NCBI GenBank assembly: GCA_009774655.1
Contig: VSOD01000138.1
Location: forward strand, 1 to 9,441
Direction of reading: 5' to 3'
DNA: 9,441 bases
Origin: Lachnospiraceae bacterium
GTDB taxonomy: Bacteria; Bacillota_A; Clostridia; Lachnospirales; Lachnospiraceae
The notes beneath the pieces are model-generated. The model was given only the letters and a program-made list of their open reading frames with translations. It was not told where the DNA came from and made no database searches. Positions 1 through 6,593 of the stretch are shown piece after piece. Every line of letters starts with the position of its first letter. Position 1 is the first letter of the stretch. The position numbers and the translations under genes were made by a program.

Positions 1-809
1 TCGTGATAAAGGGAGATGACCGCGTCGAAACTTCCTGCAAGCGCCAGATGGAATACAGAATCTGCCCCGATCGGTCCACTGATCATGATTCCCTCCTCCT
101 GCGCCTGTTTTACGGCCGGCATGATCTCCTCCACTTCCTCCCAGCCAAACAGGCCGTGTTCACCGCTGTGCGGGTTCAATCCTGCGATTGCCAGTCTGGG
201 ATTCTCATAGCCAAGATTCTTCATACCCTGACAGCATCTCTTTATGTACTGATAGACCTTCTCCCGCGTCACGGCCGCGATCGCATCTTTAAGTGAAAGA
301 TGCCTGGTCAGGAAGAAGACTTTCAGATTCCGTACCTGAAACATGGTCATCGGATCCGGCGTATCAAGCAGGGCTCCTATGATCTCCGTATGGCCGATAT
401 AAGGTATCTCAGCCGCTTTCAACGCTTCTTTGTTGATCGTGGTGGTAGCGATGGCATCCGCCTGGCCTTCTTTCATCAGATCTACCGCTTTCTCGATAAA
501 TTCATAGGCCGCTCTTCCCGCTCCCGCCTGTATCCTGCCAAATGCAATTTCCGCAGCATTTACATTCTTCAAATCATAGAAGGCAACCTGACCACAACAA
601 TATTCCTGCGCCCTCGCATCCTGTATCTCCCGCAGTGTAAGCGGCAGGCCTGTCACCTGCAGCGCACGCTCTAATGCCGTGCGTTCCCCCGCCACGACCG
701 GATTACACCATTCATATACTTCCGGATGACTCAATGCTTTGACAACGATCTCCGGCCCCACCCCGGCGATATCTCCAATCGGAATCACAATGTTTCGCTT
801 TGCCCTCAT
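1..809 (-). CDS. pdxA2: PdxA-family 4-phosphate dehydrogenase (PdxA2-type, tetronate 4-phosphate oxidation), C-terminus cut by window edge
   Basis: Cytoplasmic NAD-dependent, metal-dependent dehydrogenase of the PdxA family. The frame stays open for 269 codons from ATG 809 to the left edge; the family is about 330 residues, so roughly 60 are missing. Visible family motifs are GDIAGVGPE (residues 12-20), IGHTE with a metal-ligand histidine at 140, TRHLSLKD with a second at 170, GLNPHSGEHG (210-219), GPIGAD (245-250), and YH at 268-269, where the third ligand histidine (family motif YHDQG) falls at the cut. The start overlaps the stop of the DUF1537 kinase gene as ATGA, with AAGGAG (820-825) 10 nt upstream, so the two are probably translationally coupled. 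In characterised kinase/PdxA2 pairs the enzyme oxidises D-threonate or D-erythronate 4-phosphate at C3, and decarboxylation gives dihydroxyacetone phosphate. The alternative is true PdxA of pyridoxal phosphate synthesis, which the catabolic context makes unlikely. The family is certain; the exact substrate is inferred. Confidence 0.9.
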   Translation of the reverse strand, partial: MRAKRNIVIPIGDIAGVGPEIVVKALSHPEVYEWCNPVVAGERTALERALQVTGLPLTLREIQDARAQEYCCGQVAFYDLKNVNAAEIAFGRIQAGAGRAAYEFIEKAVDLMKEGQADAIATTTINKEALKAAEIPYIGHTEIIGALLDTPDPMTMFQVRNLKVFFLTRHLSLKDAIAAVTREKVYQYIKRCCQGMKNLGYENPRLAIAGLNPHSGEHGLFGWEEVEEIMPAVKQAQEEGIMISGPIGADSVFHLALAGSFDAVISLYH

Positions 810-2071
810 GCTCTTTTATCTCCTTCCTCTCTCCGTGCGCGCTTCGCATATACAAGCATCTCATATACAGTGCTTTCGGAACCTATCATACCACCCTTTG
901 TCAATACTTGGAACCCTTTTTCCTTTGTCGTTTGATTTTCTCCGATAGCCGTCCCATAGACAGCAAGCGGCGCTATTTCCTCTTTCATGTCAATCGCGCA
1001 TACCCGGACTTTATCCAGAAAGTCTTTGGCGATATCTCCGCCGCACAGATAAACACAGGCAATCTCTGCCTGCAGGTTTCTCCAGACGCCGGCCCCGATT
1101 TCCGTAAACCGGTCCGAGATCTCCTGCGCTTTGGCAATGCCTTCTTCCGGCTCATTCTCATCTGTCAAAAGACAGATGGATTCATATTGTGAAGCATTCT
1201 CCCGGACCTTCTCCAGTATTTCCTGCCGCACGCTCTCAAATTCCCTCAAAAGACGCCTGACCGGCACCCGGCAGATAAACAGCTCTGTCTGCTCTGCCAG
1301 AAAGGCGATCTGCTTTCGCGTCACTTCGGAAAGACTGCCCACCACCAGAAGATTTTTGGCACTGCGCGTCTTCTCCACAAATTTTCGCTGTGCCATCCTG
1401 ACGGTGAAACACCCCGGATCCACGCAGACTACCGGGATATCTGCCGTTACACAGGCTTTCGCAACCCTGTCAATATCCGCTTCGCAAATGGCATCCATGA
1501 TCAGAATATCCGCTTCCGATTTCAGTATCTTATATGCCAGTTCTTTTTCTCCACTCCGAATTTCCGGCAGCTCTATTGTCTGTATACTTCTTCTGCATTC
1601 TTTTGCCAGAATCTCCTGTACTCTGGAAGAATGCACCGGTGTCTTCAGATCTCTCTTCGCGCCGCTGGAAGTCAGAAGCTCGCCGTCCACCATCATATAT
1701 CCGCCGATACAGATGCGCCCTGCTCTCGGAAAAGCCGGTACTACCACAGCCTTGCAGCCTTCCGGAAGCATTTCCAACATTCCTTCGATCTCCGCACCTA
1801 TATTACCCCGCAGCGTACTGTCTATTCTTTTACAGCATAACACGCCCGGCTTCCAATACTGTTCCACCGCTTTTTTGACCAGTTCTTTTGCATCCTGCGC
1901 AGGAAGCGCCCTGCTGTCCGTATTTAAGCACAGCGCATCCCTGCCCTCGATATATTTCCCGGGAAGACTGTCACGCAGCGCTGCCACAGTGTCCAGACCG
2001 GCCTGATTCAACAACGCACCGGTATCGTTGTTTCCCGTCATATCGTCGGATATCACCAACACTTTTATCAT
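806..2071 (-). CDS. Four-carbon acid sugar kinase, DUF1537 family (probable D-threonate/D-erythronate kinase)
   Basis: ATP-dependent kinase that in characterised members phosphorylates the C4 hydroxyl of a tetronate. Domain 1 opens with ISDDMTGNNDTGAL (about residues 7-20) and carries KRIDSTLRGNIGAEIEG (81-97) and VVVPAFPRAGR followed by GGYMMVDGELL (109-133), all typical of the sugar-binding half. The nucleotide-binding half shows VVGSLSEVTRKQI (243-255), CGGDIAKDFL (343-352) and TKGGMIGS (391-398). GGDI replaces the more usual GGDT. I chose the second ATG (2071) because AGGAG (2079-2083) lies 7 nt before it. The ATG at 2077 is only 1 nt from the same site and would add two residues. Length 421 residues is normal for the family. 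It follows the metallo-hydrolase gene by 57 nt and overlaps pdxA2 by 4 nt. DtnK-type and DenK-type kinases pair with PdxA2; OtnK-type 3-oxo-tetronate kinases usually pair with other enzymes, so the neighbour favours the former. Confidence 0.9.
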   Translation of the reverse strand: MIKVLVISDDMTGNNDTGALLNQAGLDTVAALRDSLPGKYIEGRDALCLNTDSRALPAQDAKELVKKAVEQYWKPGVLCCKRIDSTLRGNIGAEIEGMLEMLPEGCKAVVVPAFPRAGRICIGGYMMVDGELLTSSGAKRDLKTPVHSSRVQEILAKECRRSIQTIELPEIRSGEKELAYKILKSEADILIMDAICEADIDRVAKACVTADIPVVCVDPGCFTVRMAQRKFVEKTRSAKNLLVVGSLSEVTRKQIAFLAEQTELFICRVPVRRLLREFESVRQEILEKVRENASQYESICLLTDENEPEEGIAKAQEISDRFTEIGAGVWRNLQAEIACVYLCGGDIAKDFLDKVRVCAIDMKEEIAPLAVYGTAIGENQTTKEKGFQVLTKGGMIGSESTVYEMLVYAKRARREEGDKRA

Positions 2072-2078
2072 CCTCATA

Positions 2079-2083
2079 CTCCT
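2079..2083 (-). promoter_or_regulatory. Ribosome binding site that decides the kinase start
   Basis: AGGAG on the minus strand sits 7 nt before the ATG at 2071 and only 1 nt before the ATG at 2077. The spacing selects the downstream ATG as the start of the DUF1537 kinase. Confidence 0.65.
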
Positions 2084-2094
2084 GCCTGTTTCAG

Positions 2095-2111
2095 ATTTTC
2101 CTTTGGAAAAT
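2095..2111 (-). other. Small intergenic hairpin before the kinase gene
   Basis: A perfect 7-bp inverted repeat (ATTTTCC / GGAAAAT) encloses a 3-nt loop. It lies in the 57-nt gap between the metallo-hydrolase stop and the kinase start, and ends 11 nt before the AGGAG site. The stem is AT-rich and therefore weak. No T-run follows it, so it is not an intrinsic terminator. It may be chance or a minor translation or processing element. Confidence 0.3.
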
Positions 2112-2128
2112 TACGGATCCGCGTCCTC

Positions 2129-2827
2129 TTATCCTTTGTCGCCAAAACAACCATTTTCAGAAGCTGCAACGCAGGTATTTAAGATCAGATTGTCATGACC
2201 CGGAATGACCACATCATAGGTTCTCTTGATCCGCCGGATCGTTTCTGCCGCCATGGCCGTATCCTTCTCAAACATGGCTGTATTCTCCCGAAAATGGTTT
2301 TTCGTCATCACAGCGTCTCCCGCTGCCAGAATATGCCTGCCCTGATACCAGAATGCCACGCCGTGCAGAGAATCCGTATGTCCCGGCAAAGGCACGGCTT
2401 CCACGCCGGGTAAGAAGCTGCCTTTGACGCCCCGCACCCTGCTGCCGTCGATATAGGGAGAATGCTTCAATTCTTCCGCCGTCTGTTCTCCTGCTATCCA
2501 CTCGGCCTGCGGAAAATAGGCAAGCCCTGCCTGATGGTCAAAATGTTCATGGGTGCAAAAGCAGTGTGTGATGTCTTCCGGCTGCAGTCCGCATCTTCTG
2601 TTCAGATCAAAATAGTACGCCTCCTTGTCAAGACGCAGTGTAGGATCTATCAACAACGCAAACTTTCGTCCATCCTGCTCTTTTCCCCGCACCAGGACAG
2701 AAGTGCAGGTAGACGGATCCCCTCTGGGCGGAGCATCCTGTGACTCTCCAAAATAAGGATTCCACTTCAAATGCCCGATCACGATAATGTCGTATTCCTC
2801 AATTTCTTTTATCATTGTTTTTTCCAT
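2129..2827 (-). CDS. Metallo-beta-lactamase-fold hydrolase (possible lactonase)
   Basis: Cytoplasmic hydrolase with a dinuclear metal site; no signal peptide or membrane segment. The 232-residue protein carries THEHFDH (92-98: H93, H95, D97, H98), then H150 in PLPGHTDSLHG, D171 in AAGDAVM and H211 in VIPGHD. This is the complete ligand set of the family. The segment before the first motif (LRLDKEAYYFDLNRRCGLQPEDITHCF, given here by positions 65-90 of the protein) resembles the layout of AiiA-type lactonases, where a helix of similar length precedes the HxHxDH strand. This supports but does not prove lactone hydrolysis. Glyoxalase II or a phosphodiesterase are alternatives. The gene lies 30 nt after the Gfo/Idh/MocA gene, with AAAGGG about 5 nt before ATG 2827; ATG 2815 is also possible. 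Between two sugar oxidoreductases and an aldonate kinase, a lactonase is the most natural role, but this is an inference. Confidence 0.85.
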   Translation of the reverse strand: MEKTMIKEIEEYDIIVIGHLKWNPYFGESQDAPPRGDPSTCTSVLVRGKEQDGRKFALLIDPTLRLDKEAYYFDLNRRCGLQPEDITHCFCTHEHFDHQAGLAYFPQAEWIAGEQTAEELKHSPYIDGSRVRGVKGSFLPGVEAVPLPGHTDSLHGVAFWYQGRHILAAGDAVMTKNHFRENTAMFEKDTAMAAETIRRIKRTYDVVIPGHDNLILNTCVAASENGCFGDKG

Positions 2828-2857
2828 TTTATCCCTTTATATCCCTGTTCTTTTCCT

Positions 2858-3868
2858 TCACACTTTGCAGTCGGTTTCCGCTCCGCCAGATACGGTGGTG
2901 CAGTGTTCCAGTAATCTTTCGTAAAGCAGCATTGTCCCGCAGATATCATCAAACGTATTTTCCGGCCGGCTGCCTGCCTGTACGGCTTCCACGAAATCCG
3001 CCAGTTCCCGTTCATACCCATAATGACCGTACATGGAAGAATGGCCCTGGTTGTAATTCCAACACAGCGAATCATGCTCACCCAGAAGCGGATTTTTCTC
3101 GGTTTTGGCAGAAACCGGTCTGTTATACTGCAGCATCTTTACATTATCTGCCGTCACACAACATCCGTCCCCGGTGATCTCGACCCGTTCCACAGGGTAG
3201 GCTTCACATTGGAGAGATGCCGACTGTAAAAAGCCCATGCACCCTGACACCGAACGAAACCTGATATGATACCCTGTCATTCCGTCTGCTTTCTCTATCC
3301 TCTGTGCAGCGATGCTGTCGATCTCACCAAGCAGATACCGCATCAGGTCAAGATGGTGGATCACATGATTAAAAACAAAATATTGACTGTCCGAATACGC
3401 AGATGAATTATATTTTGCCAGATACAGGCAGGGACGTCCGAATGCTTCCGACTCCGTCACTTCCTTCATCATTCGATAAGCCGTCGTATATCTGCGGTTA
3501 AATCCTGCCATTCCGAAACAATGATGTTCCTTTTGCAGACGACACAATTCTGCTGCCTGAGCGGCACTCCGGCAGGGCGTCTTCTCTACAAATACCGGAA
3601 TGCCGCGTTGCAGAGAAGTTTTGGAAACCATATAATGCAGATTTGCATCTGCCACACAGATCACACCGTCCAGCGCCTCTTTCTCCAGCATCTGTTCCCA
3701 GGAAAGATAGCATTTCTCACTGTCCAGATGAAGAATGCGCCGGATCTGTCTCAGCTTATCCCCGTCCTTGTCACAGACTGCCGTGATGATGACCGGAAGT
3801 CTCAACAGATTGGGGATCATCTGCGACAGCATATGTTTCCCCAGTCCTACCAGACCGATTTTTACCAT
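2858..3868 (-). CDS. Gfo/Idh/MocA-family NAD(P)-dependent oxidoreductase
   Basis: Cytoplasmic pyridine-nucleotide oxidoreductase acting on a sugar, polyol or sugar lactone. The N-terminal Rossmann fold starts with KIGLVGLGKHM (3-13), the nucleotide-binding glycine motif. The family active-site stretch is VEKTP (94-98, usually EKP, with an extra Thr between Lys and Pro as in many subfamilies), followed by GFNRRY (122-127). The C-terminal domain carries NHVIHHLDLMRYLLGE (167-182), with the HxxD pair H171/D174 that usually contributes the catalytic histidine. The length of 336 residues is normal. The start is supported by AGAGGTG (3874-3880) 5 nt before the ATG. It lies 29 nt after the aldo/keto reductase gene. 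Members oxidise inositol, glucose, apiose or 1,5-anhydro sugars, or act in redox-assisted glycoside cleavage. The sequence alone does not say which. Confidence 0.9.
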   Translation of the reverse strand: MVKIGLVGLGKHMLSQMIPNLLRLPVIITAVCDKDGDKLRQIRRILHLDSEKCYLSWEQMLEKEALDGVICVADANLHYMVSKTSLQRGIPVFVEKTPCRSAAQAAELCRLQKEHHCFGMAGFNRRYTTAYRMMKEVTESEAFGRPCLYLAKYNSSAYSDSQYFVFNHVIHHLDLMRYLLGEIDSIAAQRIEKADGMTGYHIRFRSVSGCMGFLQSASLQCEAYPVERVEITGDGCCVTADNVKMLQYNRPVSAKTEKNPLLGEHDSLCWNYNQGHSSMYGHYGYERELADFVEAVQAGSRPENTFDDICGTMLLYERLLEHCTTVSGGAETDCKV

Positions 3869-3897
3869 GATAACACCTCTCCCCTCTCATGCATTCC

Positions 3898-4758
3898 CTA
3901 AACATATCTGGTATGCATCCGGTCAATATCGATCCTGCCGTCCAGCTCCTCGCAGATCGCCACATTCTCCAGTACCCGCTCTGCAGAGCGCATACCGATC
4001 AGCGCCACATCCACAAGCGGATTCGAGAGTACAAACTGGATCAATGCCCTTGTGTAGTTAAAGGTATTCTCCGGATTCACCATCTGAATCCACCTCTGGA
4101 AAGTACCGGATGTGGGAGCTCGCATGGTCACGATCCCCATTCCTTTTTCCTCTGCCTCATACATACTGCCAAAGGGTCTGCTCGGTTCATATGGATGCTG
4201 AAACAGAAGGTTGTAACACATCTGTATCGCGTCAAACCGCTCGCTGTGAAGCAGCCTGTAGACAACGTCATTGTTATCTTCACTGGTAAAACCGATATAT
4301 TTTACCATGCCGGACGCTTTCAGTTCTTCCATTGCCGCCAGCATCCCCCGGGTGCCCATAATGTCATCCGCCCGCTTCCTGCCAATCGAATCACCGTGAA
4401 TCTGCAGCAGGTCGATCTGATCCCGCCTTAAATTTTTGAGACTCTGATGCGCAGAACGCATCACATCGTCATAACTGCCGTAGCTTACTTTAGTCGCCAG
4501 AAAAATCTGTTCCGGATCGACTCCCTCAAGTGCCATACCGAACATCTTCTCGCTTCGCCCTTCTCCATATCCGGGCGCTGTATCAAAATAATTGATACCT
4601 TTCTCCAGTGCCTTGTCAATGGCCGCCACCACGCCTTTGATGCTCTCATCACTCTCGGGATCGTATTCATGCAGATAATTTTTTAATCCCGCCACCGCTC
4701 CGCCGAATCCGATGCGGCTTACCTTTCTTCCTGTTTTTCCAAATGTCTTATATTCCAT
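3898..4758 (-). CDS. Aldo/keto reductase
   Basis: Cytoplasmic NAD(P)(H)-dependent oxidoreductase with a TIM-barrel fold, 286 residues. The N-terminus MEYKTFGKTGRKVSRIGFGG is the usual first strand of the bacterial type that includes L-galactose and L-fucose dehydrogenase-like members. The catalytic tetrad is visible: D59 and Y64 in NYFDTAPGYGEGRSE, K90 in ATKVSY, and H121 in LLQIHGDS. The C-terminal nucleotide-binding part includes VDVALIGMRS, the common cofactor loop, and the chain ends shortly afterwards. It begins 37 nt after the MalG-like permease gene; the AGGAAAGGG stretch upstream of ATG 4758 is rather far (about 12 nt) and would be a weak ribosome binding site. The position right after the transporter suggests the first intracellular oxidation or reduction of the imported sugar. 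The true substrate is unknown; aldose 1-dehydrogenase activity would fit a downstream lactonase. Confidence 0.88.
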   Translation of the reverse strand: MEYKTFGKTGRKVSRIGFGGAVAGLKNYLHEYDPESDESIKGVVAAIDKALEKGINYFDTAPGYGEGRSEKMFGMALEGVDPEQIFLATKVSYGSYDDVMRSAHQSLKNLRRDQIDLLQIHGDSIGRKRADDIMGTRGMLAAMEELKASGMVKYIGFTSEDNNDVVYRLLHSERFDAIQMCYNLLFQHPYEPSRPFGSMYEAEEKGMGIVTMRAPTSGTFQRWIQMVNPENTFNYTRALIQFVLSNPLVDVALIGMRSAERVLENVAICEELDGRIDIDRMHTRYV

Positions 4759-4795
4759 CTTTATAAGTATCCCTTTCCTGTAAACTGTATCAAAC

Positions 4796-5629
4796 TCAAC
4801 CCTTTACCGCACCTGCCGCCATTCCGTTGATGATCTTATCCGACATGATCAGATAGACCGTTACGATCGGCAGAAGTCCTACGATCACACAGGCAGACAG
4901 AAGTCCATAGTCGGTAAAATATTCTCCTTTAAAGAAAGCCAATGCCACAGTCAATGTCCTCCTGGACGCCGACGGAAGCAGGATCATAGACCAGATATAG
5001 TCATTCCAAACGTTGATAAACGTCAGGATCAGCACGATGATAAGGCCATTCTGGGACAGCGGACATATGATCTTCGTAAATAATTTCCACGGGGAACATC
5101 CGTCGATCACGGCCGCCTCCTTCACGGAATCCGGAATCGCCTTCATAAATGCCACCAGAAGGAAAATAGACAACGGAATCCTTCCTGCCGTATACAGAAG
5201 CACGATGCCGCTTCGTTTTCCCAAAAGCTGCATACTCTGCAGCAGCTTATAGATCATACCCATCGTCGTTGCACTGGGAATGAAGATACCCGCTGCGAAC
5301 AGGGAATAGATCCAGCCACCGAGCTTAAACCGATAACAGCTGAGCGCATAGGCCGCCATCATTGTCAACAATGCTGTCAGTGCCATTGTAGTGCCTGTGA
5401 TCACGACTGAATTCATAAAAGCCGTAGGCAGCACATCTACCCGAAAAATCTTATCATAGTTCTCAAAGCCCACCTGTTCCGGAAAAAGGCGGAATACGCT
5501 TAAGATCTGGGTGTTAGTGCGGAAGGAATTCACCAGTGTCCAATAGATCGGAAACAGCGAAGTCAGCACTACAAGAACCAGAAAGATATTCTTTATAACA
5601 AGATAACCTCTTCTCTTCAATTTACTCAT
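4796..5629 (-). CDS. Sugar ABC transporter permease, MalG-like
   Basis: Inner-membrane subunit of a carbohydrate ABC importer (CUT1 family), 277 residues. Six hydrophobic segments are visible, at about 11-31, 71-98, 106-126, 141-161, 193-214 and 243-263. The cytoplasmic coupling loop holds the EAA motif, EAAVIDGCSPWKLFTKIICP (171-190), which contacts the ATPase. NVWNDYIW (206-213) and the C-terminal GMAAGAVKG (269-277) are hallmarks of MalG-type subunits. AGGGA 6 nt before ATG 5629 supports the start. It lies 13 nt after the MalF-like permease gene and so is translated with it. No ATP-binding subunit is encoded in the window; CUT1 importers in Bacillota often use a shared MsmK-type ATPase from another locus. 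The substrate cannot be read from the permease. Confidence 0.95.
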   Translation of the reverse strand: MSKLKRRGYLVIKNIFLVLVVLTSLFPIYWTLVNSFRTNTQILSVFRLFPEQVGFENYDKIFRVDVLPTAFMNSVVITGTTMALTALLTMMAAYALSCYRFKLGGWIYSLFAAGIFIPSATTMGMIYKLLQSMQLLGKRSGIVLLYTAGRIPLSIFLLVAFMKAIPDSVKEAAVIDGCSPWKLFTKIICPLSQNGLIIVLILTFINVWNDYIWSMILLPSASRRTLTVALAFFKGEYFTDYGLLSACVIVGLLPIVTVYLIMSDKIINGMAAGAVKG

Positions 5630-5642
5630 GGTGCATCCCTCC

Positions 5643-6521
5643 CTACTCTGTCCTGTACATATGGTTCAGGCCCTTCCTGGCAAATCCTGTTACCACCAGT
5701 GTGATCACAAACAGGATCAATGCGGCCGCACTGCCGTATCCATACTGTCCGTTTACAAAAATTGATTTATACATGTACGTTGCCGGCACCTCACTGGCAT
5801 GTCCCGGACCTCCACCTGTCATAATGAAGATATAGTCGAAATTCTGAAATGCCCCGTTGATCGCAAGTACGATGCAGACCACAAGTGTCGGCCAGATATA
5901 AGGAATTGTGATCCGCGTAAACTCTGTCAGCGGTGTAGTGCCGTCCAGCCTTCCCGCCTCGTACAGATCCTCCGGCACATCCTTCATCGCCGCAAAAAGA
6001 ATGACAAAGAAATAACCGATCGCCTGATAGATGGGGATCAATATCACGGCATAGAATACTGTCTTCTCATCTACCAGCCAGTAGCGTGTCACACTGTCCA
6101 GACCGATCGCGCGCAGCAGAATATTGATCAATCCGATCTCCTTGTCGTACATGACCGAAAACATCAGACACATGGCAGAAGACGAGATCACATAAGGCAG
6201 AAACACCACTGTTCTGAAAAAGGAAGCACCCTTTCCGCCTTTGCGCAGCACATATGCGATCACCAGCGCAGACCCCACTTTTAAAAGAATGGACAGCCCT
6301 GCCCAGATAAAAATCCTTCCCACTGCCGTCCTGTATACCTCATCACCCAGAATCTGTCCGAAATTCTTCACCCCTATAAGAGATGCCCCGGTAAAACCAT
6401 CCCAATTCGTGAAGCTGTAAAAAACAGTCTGAAAAAAAGGATAAATGAAAAACAAAATATATAGAAACAATGCCGGTATGATAAACAACAGGATTTTCTT
6501 CTGATATCGTAAACCTCCCAT
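5643..6521 (-). CDS. Sugar ABC transporter permease, MalF-like
   Basis: Inner-membrane subunit of the same CUT1 importer, 292 residues from the chosen start. Hydrophobic segments appear at about 9-35, 72-92, 104-125, 157-179, 210-232 and 264-282. The EAA loop is YEAGRLDGTTPLTEFTRITI (187-206), and MTGGGPGHASEV (234-245) followed by a YKSIF stretch is typical of MalF and LacF subunits. An in-frame ATG at 6548 would add nine charged residues (VLRERGQ), but it lies inside a hairpin and has no usable ribosome binding site. ATG 6521 has GAGAGG 7 nt upstream and starts directly before the first membrane segment, so I prefer it. The gene follows the binding-protein gene with a strong hairpin in between, which may set the ratio of binding protein to permease. 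Confidence 0.93.
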   Translation of the reverse strand: MGGLRYQKKILLFIIPALFLYILFFIYPFFQTVFYSFTNWDGFTGASLIGVKNFGQILGDEVYRTAVGRIFIWAGLSILLKVGSALVIAYVLRKGGKGASFFRTVVFLPYVISSSAMCLMFSVMYDKEIGLINILLRAIGLDSVTRYWLVDEKTVFYAVILIPIYQAIGYFFVILFAAMKDVPEDLYEAGRLDGTTPLTEFTRITIPYIWPTLVVCIVLAINGAFQNFDYIFIMTGGGPGHASEVPATYMYKSIFVNGQYGYGSAAALILFVITLVVTGFARKGLNHMYRTE

Positions 6522-6528
6522 AGTCTGT

Positions 6529-6534
6529 CCTCTC
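6529..6534 (-). promoter_or_regulatory. Ribosome binding site that decides the MalF-like start
   Basis: GAGAGG on the minus strand ends 7 nt before ATG 6521. The alternative ATG at 6548 has only the hairpin stem GAGGGGG directly against it, leaving no spacer. This is the main reason to start the permease at 6521. Confidence 0.6.
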
Positions 6535-6545
6535 TCTCTTAGCAC

Positions 6546-6570
6546 CATCCCCCTCGTTAAGAGGGGGATG
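6546..6570 (-). other. Strong intergenic hairpin between binding-protein and permease genes
   Basis: A perfect 10-bp inverted repeat (CATCCCCCTC / GAGGGGGATG) flanks a 5-nt loop, TTAAC on the transcribed strand. It begins 23 nt after the binding-protein stop codon. The sequence after it on the transcript is GTGCTAAGAG, with no U-tract, so it does not look like an intrinsic terminator. Comparable malE-malF and SBP-permease hairpins act as 3'-end stabilisers or RNase barriers that raise the level of the binding-protein message over the permease message. That role is inferred here. Confidence 0.7.
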
Positions 6571-6593
6571 TCAATCTGTGATCTGTTTTATCT

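Noticed and set aside
1..809. Vitamin B6 biosynthesis gene pdxA.
   Set aside because: The protein family fits, but overlap with a DUF1537 kinase gene in a sugar-uptake operon is the known context of the catabolic PdxA2 type.
1131..2006. A 291-codon open frame on the plus strand opposite the DUF1537 kinase gene.
   Set aside because: It is rich in Ser, Arg and Pro, shows no family motif or ribosome binding site, and lies wholly inside a well-supported gene on the other strand. It is an antisense shadow.
5799..6284. A 161-codon plus-strand frame opposite the MalF-like permease gene.
   Set aside because: Rich in His, Arg and Asp, no recognisable domain and no start signal. The permease on the other strand has full family motifs.
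6546..6570. Intrinsic terminator for the binding-protein transcript.
   Set aside because: The stem is strong but no T-run follows it on the transcribed strand, and a co-directional permease gene starts 25 nt later.
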